Assembly: GCF_000299035.1 (NCBI RefSeq)
Contig: NZ_JH921518.1
Coordinates: 718,439 to 782,438 of the forward strand
Source: Bacillus bingmayongensis
GTDB lineage: Bacteria; Bacillota; Bacilli; Bacillales; Bacillaceae_G
Reading direction: 5' to 3'
DNA length: 64,000 bases
In this document: piece by piece, positions 46,108 through 55,264 of the stretch
Layout of the letters: each line of letters starts with the position of its first letter
Numbering within the stretch: the first letter of the stretch is position 1
The notes under the pieces: generated by a model
Told to the model about the DNA's origin: nothing
The model's input: the letters and a program-made list of their open reading frames with translations, nothing else
The model's database searches: none
Program-made: the position numbers and the translations under genes

Positions 46108-46168
46108 AGCTCATTTGGGCAGAGTTCCTTACACTCAAAATCGTAAAGAATTTCTGCCCAATTAAGCT
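46108..46168 (+). promoter_or_regulatory. Stem-loop between odhA and odhB
   Basis: AGCTCATTTGGGCAGA pairs with TCTGCCCAATTAAGCT (14 of 16 positions) around a 29-base loop. No T run follows. Probably an mRNA stabiliser, processing site or attenuator setting the E1:E2 ratio. Confidence 0.6.
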
Positions 46169-46242
46169 GGAAAAGATGGAGATTACCGAAGAGAAAAGAA
46201 GACAAAACACACCGTTAGGCAAATAAGGGGAGGACATTTAAA

Positions 46243-47502
46243 ATGATCGAAATTAAAGTACCTGAGCTTGCAGAATCTATTTCAGAAGGAACTATTTCAC
46301 AATGGCTTATCAACGTAGGCGACAAAGTTGAGAAAGGTGGCAGCGTTGTTGAGCTTGAAACTGATAAAGTCAATGTAGAAATCATTGCAGAAGATTCAGG
46401 TATTGTATCACAACTACTAGGAGAGCCTGGGGATACAGTTGAAGTTGGTGACATCATTGCAATTTTAGATGCAAACGGCGCTGCAGTAAGTACACCTGCT
46501 CCAGCAGCAGCTCCAGAACAACCAAAACAAGAAGTTACTGAAGCACCAAAAGCTGAGGCTCCAAGTGCAACGCAAAATAAAACAGCTTTACAAGGTCTTC
46601 CAAATACAGATCGCCCTATCGCATCACCTGCTGCTAGAAAAATGGCACGTGAATTAGGAATTGACTTAAATGAAGTACGCAGCACTGATCCACTTGGCCG
46701 TGTAAGACCGCATGATGTACAAGCACATGCTGCTGCACCAAAAGCAGAGCCAAAACAAGAAAAAACAAGTCCAAAACCAGCTATGGCTACTGAATTTGAA
46801 AAACCAGTTGAGCGCGTAAAAATGTCCCGCCGCCGTCAAACAATTGCAAAACGTCTTGTAGAAGTTCAACAAACATCTGCAATGTTAACAACATTTAACG
46901 AAGTTGATATGACTGCAATCATGGAATTACGTAAAGAACGTAAAGACTCATTCGAGAAAAAACATGATGTTCGTCTTGGCTTTATGTCATTCTTCACAAA
47001 AGCAGTTGTTGCAGCATTAAAACAATTCCCATTGTTAAATGCTGAAATTCAAGGTGACGAGCTTATCATTAAAAAATTCTATGATATCGGAATCGCTGTA
47101 GCAGCTCCAGATGGATTAGTTGTTCCAGTTGTACGCGATGCAAACCAATTGAACTTCGCTGAAATCGAAAGCGAAATTCGTGACCTAGGTAAAAAAGCAC
47201 GCGATAACAAACTTACATTAAAAGAACTACAAGGTGGTACATTTACAATTACAAACGGTGGTGTGTTTGGCTCCCTTATGTCAACACCAATCCTAAACAG
47301 CCCACAAGTAGGTATTCTCGGTATGCATAAAATTCAAGTAAGACCAGTTGCAATCGATGCAGAACGTATGGAAAACCGTCCGATGATGTACATTGCTCTA
47401 TCTTACGACCACCGTATTGTCGATGGTAAAGAAGCGGTTAGCTTCCTTGTTGCTGTTAAAGAAATGCTTGAAGATCCAAAATCATTATTATTAGAAGGTT
47501 GA
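46243..47502 (+). CDS. odhB: Dihydrolipoyl succinyltransferase, E2 of 2-oxoglutarate dehydrogenase
   Basis: 419 residues. Lipoyl domain at residues 1-76 with the lipoylated Lys in [11 protein letters not shown]; Ala/Pro-rich linker; E1/E3-binding domain (residues 125-165, [19 protein letters not shown]); catalytic acyltransferase domain ending in [14 protein letters not shown] with the catalytic His. It forms the core of the complex with OdhA. AGGGGAGG upstream of the ATG. Confidence 0.95.
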   Translation: MIEIKVPELAESISEGTISQWLINVGDKVEKGGSVVELETDKVNVEIIAEDSGIVSQLLGEPGDTVEVGDIIAILDANGAAVSTPAPAAAPEQPKQEVTEAPKAEAPSATQNKTALQGLPNTDRPIASPAARKMARELGIDLNEVRSTDPLGRVRPHDVQAHAAAPKAEPKQEKTSPKPAMATEFEKPVERVKMSRRRQTIAKRLVEVQQTSAMLTTFNEVDMTAIMELRKERKDSFEKKHDVRLGFMSFFTKAVVAALKQFPLLNAEIQGDELIIKKFYDIGIAVAAPDGLVVPVVRDANQLNFAEIESEIRDLGKKARDNKLTLKELQGGTFTITNGGVFGSLMSTPILNSPQVGILGMHKIQVRPVAIDAERMENRPMMYIALSYDHRIVDGKEAVSFLVAVKEMLEDPKSLLLEG

Positions 47503-47518
47503 TAGACTTTCGAAATAC

Positions 47519-47572
47519 AAAAGGCTGTATGAAAGAATCGATTTATTCGATCTTTCATGCAGCCTTTTTTTA
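47519..47572 (+). terminator. Terminator of odhAB
   Basis: AAGGCTGTATGAAAGA/TCTTTCATGCAGCCTT stem followed by seven T. Confidence 0.9.
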
Positions 47573-47685
47573 TTAAACAAAGACTCTAAAATAATAGCAA
47601 TCTGTTAAAATTCATAAGGGACAAATCACAGTACATACACTAACAATGTGTGCCTAGAACAAATTGACTGATAAGGAGGAATACA

Positions 47686-49605
47686 ATGAGTGCTCTGCCC
47701 GCTTCCACAAAACTAAAAATGAACAAGGATACCTTTTTCCTTCCCGACTCAAACGGGGGTGTCTATTTTCGAAATAACTCCAGCTCATTCCGGATGCAAG
47801 GTAATGGTATCTATGAATGGATTGAAAAATTAATGCCTATGTTTAATGGAGATCACACTTTAGAAGAACTAACAAGTGGACTCCCCCTCCCTTATCAAAA
47901 TAGAGTGTTTGAACTTGGAGAAATTTTGCATCAAAATGGTTTCGTCCGAGATGTAAGTCAAGATTCTCCTCATCAATTAGAGGATGCATTACTTGAGAGA
48001 TACGCATCGCAAATTGAATTTTTAGATACTTTCTCTCATTCAGGTGCCCTGAAATTTCAAATGTATCGACAAGCTAAAGTCTTAGCAATTGGATCCGGAT
48101 CTATTTTCACTTCATTAGTTTCTTCTTTACTTGAATCTGGTTTACCTAAGTTTCACTATCTGATTACCGATCCTGATGCAACAAATCTCTCTCGGCTAAA
48201 CGAACTTGTGCAAAAAGCCTATACTGCCGATCAAGATGTACTTGTTCAAGAAATAAATACAACAACAGATTGTTCTTTGCAGGAAGTTTTTCAGCCCTTT
48301 GATTGGATTCTATATGTTTCTCAAAATGGCAATATCGAAAAGCTAAGAACTATACATGCAATTTGTAGAGAAGAAAAGAAAAACTTTCTTCCAGCTCTAT
48401 GTTTGGAGCAAATAGGCTTAGCTGGTCCTGTCATTACTTCAGACTCTAAAGAATGCTGGGAATCAGCATGGCATCGCATGCATGAAAACGCTCTTCAACA
48501 AAATCAATCACCAGAGCCATTCTCTCCAATTGCTGGCGCTATGTTAGCAAATATTATTGTTTTTGAGTTATTCAAACATGTTACAGATGCTTCGGATAGG
48601 GAGAAAAACAAGCAATTCTTTTTACTAAATTTAGAAACGCTTGAAGGCAATTGGCATAATTTTATTAAACACCCACTTATAGCCACTAAAAGTTTTACGA
48701 TAAAAATGATACCAGACCTTGATGAAACTCTCAAACGACATGCAGATCAAAATCACTCGAATGAACTTTTTCGTTTTTTTGACCAATTAACTTCAAGAAC
48801 CTCTGGAATTTTTCACATATGGGATGAACAAAATCTAAAGCAATTACCGTTGTCTCAGTGCTATATTCAGGTCGCAAATCCGTTATCAGAAGGACCCACT
48901 ACCCTCCTCCCTACAATAATTTGCGGCGGATTGACTCATGATGAAGCACGCCGCGAGGCAGGACTAACTGGGATTGAAGCATATGTAACTCAAATGATTC
49001 ATTTTCTTCTTCCTGAACAAGATGAATTTATTGGAATTGGTGCTGGGGAAACAATGCTAGAGGGTGTTTATCGCGCGCTACAAAATCATTTAACACACAC
49101 ATTGAGAACACGACAATTGAGCCAAACAGAAAAAATTGCAGAGCTACACTTAACAGAGATTCATGACAAACATTGCCGTTTTTATTTAGATGCACTCCGC
49201 ACAATACACGGGACACCAAAAATAGGAATTGGCGAAGAAATACTAGGTTTCCCTGTTATTTGGGTCCGCGTACACAACCAGTGGTATGGTAGTGCAAATC
49301 TAAATATGACACTAGCACTAAGAAGCGCATTACAACAAGCACTACTTCATTTCCAAAATCAAGAGCCTCCCTATAACTCTAATATATTATGGGAATCATC
49401 TGTCCTTTTACACGATACAGAGTCGTTTAGAACTGAAGTACAAAAAGAAGAAGAGATTCCACATTTAGATTCCTTACAATTAGCTTTACAGAATTTAAAA
49501 GAACATAATCTTCACCCCTACGTCCTCGACCTAGCAATCGAACCATTTTTAAAAGAAGGATTAGGTGGTGTAGTTGGTGTGGTAATAAAAGAGGAGGTAG
49601 ACTGA
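47686..49605 (+). CDS. hcaF: TOMM leader-binding E1-like protein (ocin-ThiF-like, HcaF-type)
   Basis: 639 residues. N-terminal RiPP-recognition-type wHTH (residues 10-90, IYEWIEKLMPMFNGDHTLEE), a degenerate ThiF/E1 fold (LAIGSGSIFTSLVSSLLESG), and a long C-terminal region. It matches the family annotated as putative thiazole-containing bacteriocin maturation protein; in heterocycloanthracin synthesis the HcaF protein binds the precursor leader and presents it to the cyclodehydratase. AAGGAGG before the ATG. It precedes the YcaO gene and their stop/start overlap. Confidence 0.85.
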   Translation: MSALPASTKLKMNKDTFFLPDSNGGVYFRNNSSSFRMQGNGIYEWIEKLMPMFNGDHTLEELTSGLPLPYQNRVFELGEILHQNGFVRDVSQDSPHQLEDALLERYASQIEFLDTFSHSGALKFQMYRQAKVLAIGSGSIFTSLVSSLLESGLPKFHYLITDPDATNLSRLNELVQKAYTADQDVLVQEINTTTDCSLQEVFQPFDWILYVSQNGNIEKLRTIHAICREEKKNFLPALCLEQIGLAGPVITSDSKECWESAWHRMHENALQQNQSPEPFSPIAGAMLANIIVFELFKHVTDASDREKNKQFFLLNLETLEGNWHNFIKHPLIATKSFTIKMIPDLDETLKRHADQNHSNELFRFFDQLTSRTSGIFHIWDEQNLKQLPLSQCYIQVANPLSEGPTTLLPTIICGGLTHDEARREAGLTGIEAYVTQMIHFLLPEQDEFIGIGAGETMLEGVYRALQNHLTHTLRTRQLSQTEKIAELHLTEIHDKHCRFYLDALRTIHGTPKIGIGEEILGFPVIWVRVHNQWYGSANLNMTLALRSALQQALLHFQNQEPPYNSNILWESSVLLHDTESFRTEVQKEEEIPHLDSLQLALQNLKEHNLHPYVLDLAIEPFLKEGLGGVVGVVIKEEVD

Positions 49606-51554
49606 TGGATCGTAAAATATTAATTGTAGGAGATGGCACACTTGCAGACTATGTAAATCAGCAATTGTCGGTTCACTACCCTATCATTCATCAACATACG
49701 ATCGAAGAATCCCTCCCTGAAAATATTCATCTCGCTCTTGTATTACACGATGGTTCTCCTCCCTCTATACATCAGAAAGCTGAACAAATATTTCGATCTG
49801 CTAACATCCCTTGGCTTCGTGGCTTTACTTCATTCGGCGAAGGGATTATTGGTCCTTATGTTAAACCAAATAAACCAGGATGTTCCTATTGTGCCGATGC
49901 AAGACGTTTTATAGCTGGCTTTGACCAAAAGGAAATGTGGGAATTACAACGGAAATATTCCTTACAAACGGATGATGTCATACAGAGGGATGTATGTGCA
50001 ACGCAAACTGGATTACTACAAATGTGCCAGCTTATTCACGCTGAAACAGAAAAGATATTAACAGAGGGGCATACCTCTTTAGCAGAAGAACTAATTTTAC
50101 TTAACATGCAAACATTTCAATGTTCACGTCATTCCTTTCTTCCTGATCCTCTATGCCCAATATGTAGTACAATACCCGAGGACACTGAAGCTGCTGCCTA
50201 CCTTTCTCTACAACCAAGTTTTAAAACAAATGGTGAGAGTTATCGTTGTCGTTCTATTGAAGATTTAAATGCATTTTTGACGCAAGATTATTTAGATTAT
50301 CGGACTGGACTTTTAAACGGGAAAATGCAACATTCCTTATTACCATTCGCTGACGTAATTGTAAATATGCCGTTACTTTTAGGTAATGAAGGGGTTGCAG
50401 GTCGAACACATTCATTCGTAACTAGCGAGGCAACCGCGATTTTAGAAGGGTTGGAGAGATACTGCGGAATGGCTCCTCGCGGGAAACGGACGAATGTTCA
50501 TGGTAGCTACCGAGATTTCGAAGATACAGCCATCAATCCTCTCACAATTGGTGTACATACGGATGAACATTATAAAAAAGCAAATTTCCCGTTCAAACCA
50601 TTTGATCCTGATCAACCTCAAGATTGGGTATGGGGTTATTCTTTATCACAAAACCGTCCAGTCTTAGTTCCAGAATCAATTGCATATTATAGTCTAGGAC
50701 ACAGGGATGCTTTTGTCTATGAAACCTCAAACGGCTGTGCAATTGGAGGTAGTTTAGAAGAAGCGATTTTCCATGGTATTTTAGAAATAGTCGAACGCGA
50801 TGCTTTCTTGCTAACTTGGTATGCGCAATTGCCACTTCCCCGCCTTGATTTAGCTTCTGCGGATGATGTGGAATTACAATTGATGATTGAACGAATGCGC
50901 ACCATTACAGGCTATGATTTACATGTTTTTGACGCAACGATGGAACATGGTATCCCAAGTATATGGGCAATTGCAAAAAATACAAAACAAGATGGCATGA
51001 ACCTCGTCTGTGCAGGCGGTGCCCACATGGAACCACTACGAGCTGTTAAAAATGCTATCCATGAATTAGCAGGTATGTTGCTTACAATGGATGAAAAATT
51101 TGAAGCAAACAAGCAAAAATACGAAAAATGTTTACGCGATCCCTATCTTGTCACTCAAATGGAAGATCATAGTATGGTATATGGCTTACTAGAAGCCGAG
51201 GAACGCCTTCAATTTTTATTGAATGACGATCGGCATGTACAAACATTTCAACAAATGCATCAGCTAAAATCTATCGATAGGGATCTAACTTCGGATCTTC
51301 GCCATCTTTTAGATCGACTACATCACTCAGGGCTTGAAGTAATCGTTATTGATCAAACTGTCCCTCTCATACAGAAAAACGGGTTATCTTGTGTGAAAGT
51401 ATTGATTCCTGGTATGTTGCCAATGACATTTGGCCATCACCTTACTCGCGTAAAAGGACTACAAAGAGCACTTACTGTACCAATGGAACTTGGATATATC
51501 GATGAGCCTCTTACATTTGAACAACTTAATCCACATCCGCATCCATTTCCATAA
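49605..51554 (+). CDS. hcaD: TOMM cyclodehydratase, YcaO protein (HcaD-type)
   Basis: 649 residues. An N-terminal E1-like part with zinc-type CXXC pairs (GCSYCADARR, DPLCPICST) is fused to a YcaO domain (residues 230-640) carrying TSEATAILEGLERYCG and HGILEIVERDAFLLTWYAQL; it ends in the proline-rich PHPHPFP tail typical of azoline cyclodehydratases. It makes thiazolines/oxazolines on Cys, Ser and Thr of a precursor peptide with ATP. Start overlaps the hcaF-like stop. It needs the upstream protein for leader binding. Confidence 0.88.
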   Translation: MDRKILIVGDGTLADYVNQQLSVHYPIIHQHTIEESLPENIHLALVLHDGSPPSIHQKAEQIFRSANIPWLRGFTSFGEGIIGPYVKPNKPGCSYCADARRFIAGFDQKEMWELQRKYSLQTDDVIQRDVCATQTGLLQMCQLIHAETEKILTEGHTSLAEELILLNMQTFQCSRHSFLPDPLCPICSTIPEDTEAAAYLSLQPSFKTNGESYRCRSIEDLNAFLTQDYLDYRTGLLNGKMQHSLLPFADVIVNMPLLLGNEGVAGRTHSFVTSEATAILEGLERYCGMAPRGKRTNVHGSYRDFEDTAINPLTIGVHTDEHYKKANFPFKPFDPDQPQDWVWGYSLSQNRPVLVPESIAYYSLGHRDAFVYETSNGCAIGGSLEEAIFHGILEIVERDAFLLTWYAQLPLPRLDLASADDVELQLMIERMRTITGYDLHVFDATMEHGIPSIWAIAKNTKQDGMNLVCAGGAHMEPLRAVKNAIHELAGMLLTMDEKFEANKQKYEKCLRDPYLVTQMEDHSMVYGLLEAEERLQFLLNDDRHVQTFQQMHQLKSIDRDLTSDLRHLLDRLHHSGLEVIVIDQTVPLIQKNGLSCVKVLIPGMLPMTFGHHLTRVKGLQRALTVPMELGYIDEPLTFEQLNPHPHPFP

Positions 51555-51559
51555 GCCAT

Positions 51560-51645
51560 AATAAAGTAAAACTTCCATCAGCGTTTTTTCTTCATCCCCC
51601 ACCCCTCTCCTTTATTTTTGCTAAATGTTGAGGTGGGGGTATTCG
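51560..51645 (+). repeat. Degenerate copy of repeat family A inside the TOMM cluster
   Basis: Keeps AAAGTAAAACTTCCATCAG, CTTCATCCCCCAC and GTTGAGGTGGGGGTATT. It lies between the YcaO and dehydrogenase genes; the last bases overlap the ribosome binding site region of the latter. Confidence 0.5.
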
Positions 51646-51660
51646 TGATAAGGAGGTCGA

Positions 51661-53238
51661 TTGTTGATGCAACTAGAAACATTTCTACATCATTTACATT
51701 TTTCTACCGATGAAATTATGCCCCAAAATAAAGAAGTCGACTGGGCTGATGCCCCCCTTCCCTATAAACTATATCGTAATCTACCCGGCATTCCTCTTTC
51801 TTTAGAAATACCGTTAACGCTACGCGATCAAAATATGTCTAACGAACCCACTTTAGAGCAAATCGGACATTGTCTCTGGTATACATTTGGCCTAACTCAA
51901 TTATGTCAGCCTTCTTTCAATTTAACTGAAGAGCAAACAACAACAAATATATATCGGAGATTTGTTCCTTCAGGAGGGGCTTTATATCCAAATGAATTAT
52001 ATTTATATTTAAGAATTGAAACTATCCCATATGGCATCTACCATTACGACGTAGCACATCATCGTCTGATTTTGCTTCGGGAAGGGAATTTTGATTCTTA
52101 TCTCACGCAGGCACTTGGGAATCGCTGTGATATATCCGCTTGTTTTGGTATTACTTTCGTATCAACAATGTTTTGGAAAAATTTCTTTAAATATAATAAT
52201 TTTTCTTATCGGCTCCAAGGTCTAGATGCCGGCGTACTCATCGGTCAATTACTAGAGACCACGAAACAATTCGGCTATACCTCTGGTGTATATTTTCAAT
52301 ATCTTGATCGAGCTATTAATCACTTACTCGGACTATCTGAGCAAGAAGAAAGTGTATACGCAGTTATTCCGTTATCTAACAAGCCTACAGCAGAATGGTT
52401 TCACCAAAAACATACAGCAACAGAAAACATCTCGTCTCACGAACTGTCTGAACTCCTTCCTCTTTTGCAACATGAACACTTTGTTCGCTCACAGGACGTT
52501 ACAGCGTATCCTATGCTAACAAAAATGAATACAGCATCCATGCTAGAATCAACAGAATCATTTCGCACGTTGCATGAAGAGGCAGATGTTCCACACAATA
52601 TGCAATCTTTCGTACTTCCCGAAGTGGAACGATTATCATACGACTTCGCAGCCGTTTGTCAAAAACGCTATTCACCTGATATAGACTTTGTCTTAAAAAA
52701 AATAAATGGAACACAACTCGCTACCTTGCTTCAAGAAGCAAGCCTTTCCTTTCCTTATCAAAATGATTTAGACGGAAAACATACCAATCCAAAAGTACGC
52801 GTCTCACTGTACGGATGCTTTTATAACGTAGAAGGTTTGCCAAATGGTGCATATTCCTATAACAATGCTGCCCATACATTAGAAGAAATTCAACATGGAG
52901 ATCTACGCCACTCTTTACAATCTGGTATGACAATGGACAATGTAAACCTCTTTCAAGTGCCACTCTGTTTACATGTAATGGGAAATAAAGATTATTTAAA
53001 AAACGATTTAGGTTATAGAGGATATCGGATTCAACAAATAGAAGCTGGGATGCTCGTACAAAAGCTCGTCTTAGCAGCCTCAGCTATGGATATGGGAGGA
53101 CATCCACTCTTAGGGTTTGATGCAAACTTATGTGACAAACTGTATGAAACTAATACAACCGGAAAAACGACCCTCATTCAAATTCCTGTTGGTTTCTATC
53201 GACCTCGCACTTGGTTAAAAGGATATTTGCATAGTTAA
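51661..53238 (+). CDS. hcaB: TOMM azoline dehydrogenase, tandem SagB/ThcOx type (HcaB-type)
   Basis: 525 residues, two nitroreductase-like halves. First half: FVPSGGALYPNELYLYL and GIYHYDVAHHRL; second half: RVSLYGCFYNVEGLPNGAYS, IEAGMLVQKLVLAASAMDMG. Flavin-dependent oxidation of azolines to thiazoles/oxazoles. AAGGAGG lies before a TTG/ATG pair (51661 or 51667). Ends YRPRTWLKGYLHS; a copy of this end is found at 54625. It completes the three-gene cluster. Confidence 0.85.
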   Translation: MLMQLETFLHHLHFSTDEIMPQNKEVDWADAPLPYKLYRNLPGIPLSLEIPLTLRDQNMSNEPTLEQIGHCLWYTFGLTQLCQPSFNLTEEQTTTNIYRRFVPSGGALYPNELYLYLRIETIPYGIYHYDVAHHRLILLREGNFDSYLTQALGNRCDISACFGITFVSTMFWKNFFKYNNFSYRLQGLDAGVLIGQLLETTKQFGYTSGVYFQYLDRAINHLLGLSEQEESVYAVIPLSNKPTAEWFHQKHTATENISSHELSELLPLLQHEHFVRSQDVTAYPMLTKMNTASMLESTESFRTLHEEADVPHNMQSFVLPEVERLSYDFAAVCQKRYSPDIDFVLKKINGTQLATLLQEASLSFPYQNDLDGKHTNPKVRVSLYGCFYNVEGLPNGAYSYNNAAHTLEEIQHGDLRHSLQSGMTMDNVNLFQVPLCLHVMGNKDYLKNDLGYRGYRIQQIEAGMLVQKLVLAASAMDMGGHPLLGFDANLCDKLYETNTTGKTTLIQIPVGFYRPRTWLKGYLHS

Positions 53239-53242
53239 AAAT

Positions 53243-53287
53243 ACGCCCTTTGCTAGCACCGTGTACTGAGCGAAGGGCGTGTTTTTT
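53243..53287 (+). terminator. Terminator of the TOMM cluster
   Basis: ACGCCCTT/AAGGGCGT stem followed by GTTTTTT directly after the dehydrogenase stop. Confidence 0.8.
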
Positions 53288-53354
53288 AAAGGAATTTGGA
53301 TTACCTAAAGCGAATATACAAATTTAGGAAATCTATATATAGAGAGAGATAAAG

Positions 53355-53948
53355 TTGAGCGTATTGCAAAAATTAATCGAACAAGCTAAAAATCCTAGAG
53401 GTTCTATCGGTTCTTCTATGCTATGCATTATGAATACAGTACATGCTAGATTAACAAATTGGGCATTACAGAAAGTAAACATACCAAAAGATTCAGTAAT
53501 ACTGGATATTGGTTGCGGAAGCGGCCGAACCATACATACCCTTTCTAAAATAAACACCTATGGAACAATATACGGCATTGATTATTCCGAAAAAGCAGTA
53601 GAAAATTCGATAAAATCCAATAGAAGTGATGTGAAAAATGGAAAAGTTATGATTCATAGAGCAAGTGTATCTTCTATTCCATTTGATGATAACTTTTTTG
53701 ACCTCATTACAGCCTTTCAAACCCATTACTTTTGGCCTAATTTAGAACATGATATAAAAGAAGTTTTTCGAGTTTTAAAACCAAACGGCTCCTTTATGAT
53801 TGTTGCTGAAATCTTTAAAATCAATTATCATATGCAAAAATTTAAAATAACTGAAGAATTAGTAACTCTTTTTACCAAAACTGGGTTTCAACATATAAAA
53901 TATTACGAAGAAAAAGGATGTCTTTGTATAGTCGGGAGTAAATCATAA
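53355..53948 (+). CDS. SAM-dependent methyltransferase (UbiE/COQ5-like)
   Basis: 197 residues, class I methyltransferase: motif I LDIGCGSGRTIHTLS, motif II acid in YGIDYSEKAVENSI, motif III around DDNFFDLITAFQTHYFW, and HDIKEVFRVLKPNG. TTG start at 53355 after a purine-rich AGAGAGAG stretch. It lies 120 bp past the TOMM terminator in the same direction. A role as a tailoring enzyme is possible but a separate gene is equally likely. Confidence 0.8.
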   Translation: MSVLQKLIEQAKNPRGSIGSSMLCIMNTVHARLTNWALQKVNIPKDSVILDIGCGSGRTIHTLSKINTYGTIYGIDYSEKAVENSIKSNRSDVKNGKVMIHRASVSSIPFDDNFFDLITAFQTHYFWPNLEHDIKEVFRVLKPNGSFMIVAEIFKINYHMQKFKITEELVTLFTKTGFQHIKYYEEKGCLCIVGSKS

Positions 53949-53978
53949 AAAAGCAGACCTTCTAAGGTCTGCTCTTTT
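53945..53978. terminator. Bidirectional terminator between methyltransferase and DUF3908 genes
   Basis: AGCAGACCTT/AAGGTCTGCT, perfect 10 bp with a two-base loop (CT), flanked by A and T runs. Confidence 0.9.
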
Positions 53979-53981
53979 CTA

Positions 53982-54392
53982 CTAAATCAATTTAAATATA
54001 CTCTTAATCTGTCTTACAAATAACCAATTCTTCGTTCCACAGTTATCATTTAAACTATCTAGTATAATAGAATTCCCATTAGAGAACTTCAACTCTAATG
54101 TTGTATTTTTATCATTTGTTTTTAGGTTTATGTCTGTAATGTTCTCATACTTTAATTTTTCAACTTGAATAGATTCTTCTTGCGCCATGCCCATGATAAC
54201 ATGGTCTTGGAAGAAAAAGTAGACTTCAGCTTTTTTGCCAAAGCAAAATACATTTTTCGGGTAAATTAATGTAGCGTTATCAATCGCAACACAGAGTTCT
54301 TTCATTTCTTGAACAACTTCTCCAAAATCCTCCTCATGTCTTGCATTTAACTCCGCAATCCACTCTTCTACTGTTTTCATATTTATAGACAT
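53982..54392 (-). CDS. DUF3908-type small soluble protein
   Basis: 136 residues; helical start (VEEWIAELNARHEEDFGEVV) followed by a beta-rich PH-like domain (YPKNVFCFGKKAEVYFFFQD). ATG at 54392 with AGGAGG eight bases upstream. Convergent with the methyltransferase gene. Similar proteins are common in the B. cereus group and have no known function. Confidence 0.65.
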   Translation of the reverse strand: MSINMKTVEEWIAELNARHEEDFGEVVQEMKELCVAIDNATLIYPKNVFCFGKKAEVYFFFQDHVIMGMAQEESIQVEKLKYENITDINLKTNDKNTTLELKFSNGNSIILDSLNDNCGTKNWLFVRQIKSIFKLI

Positions 54393-54620
54393 CGTTTTAT
54401 CCTCCTGCATCATTCATTGCTAGCTTTCTTGTCATGTATTCATATGATTTACGATATCTTATTCCCAGCTTTTTTTCTATATATCGTACTTCTTATGTAT
54501 GAAAAAAAATAAATACTATATGAAAATATAATAGATAAGTACTGTATTTTTCAAGAGCAAATAGTATTTCATACATCTTTTGTATAACTTGATATTTTCA
54601 AAATAAAGAAAAACAGCCCT

Positions 54621-54695
54621 TATTCACTATCGCCCGCGCACTTGGCTAAAAGGATCTAAAATAAAAAATTCACGCTCTTTGCTCCGTACAACAAT
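54621..54695 (+). pseudogene. Relic of the 3' end of a second SagB-type dehydrogenase gene
   Basis: In one frame it reads HYRPRTWLKG, matching the end of the dehydrogenase at 53.2 kb (YRPRTWLKG). The following ACGCTCTTTGCTCCGTAC resembles the sequence after that gene (ACGCCCTTTGCTAGCACC). No upstream coding is left. Confidence 0.6.
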
Positions 54696-55012
54696 CAAGC
54701 AAATCGTATATTATATCTATATTCTTATAAAACTGACACATTTTTATTATTCTCTTATCATTTATGAATAATGAATAATAAATTATAGAATTAAGATTTA
54801 TGATGATTTCATTTTCTATTCAAAACATAATAACAAGTAGTAACCTGTCAAAAAACTTTCAATAAATTTTAAAATACATATAGATTATATGGAAATCTAG
54901 TTCTACCCTTCCATTAAAACTACTTTACTATTATATTTAATACCTTAGATGTATTTCTTTCATACCTTATCATCGGGCTATACCCTGTACACGATTGAAG
55001 ATGGAGTATTCT

Positions 55013-55036
55013 TGTCTATTTTAGATAAAATAGACA
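55013..55036. promoter_or_regulatory. Inverted repeat upstream of the Fic-like gene
   Basis: TGTCTATTTT-AGAT-AAAATAGACA, perfect 10-bp arms, 230 bp before the start. Possible operator or hairpin. Confidence 0.4.
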
Positions 55037-55264
55037 TGTTTTATTTCATTTTTACTGCTTTTGCACAACGAATAATAGTACTTTGTTACAAAATTGCCTT
55101 ATTTATCTTTGAATCAACGCTGTAAATACTATGAAAAGTTCAAAAAATAATCAGAGGTATTTTATAAATTACAAACTTTATTTTTTAATTTTGTTGTATT
55201 ATTTATCTTTAGAATGGAACGTACGTATGTCTTAACACATTTATAGGGTAAAGGAGGGAACAAA

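Larger units (their letters stand above)
54393..55264. other. Long intergenic region upstream of the Fic-like gene
   Basis: About 870 bp, very A/T-rich. Contains the SagB relic (54621-54695) and a 10-bp inverted repeat (55013-55036). No credible ORF. Promoters must lie here for the divergent genes on both sides. Confidence 0.45.

Noticed and set aside
47686-54600. TOMM precursor peptide gene inside the cluster
   Set aside because: No short ORF with a Cys-X-X series or a leader-like start was found in the gaps on either strand.
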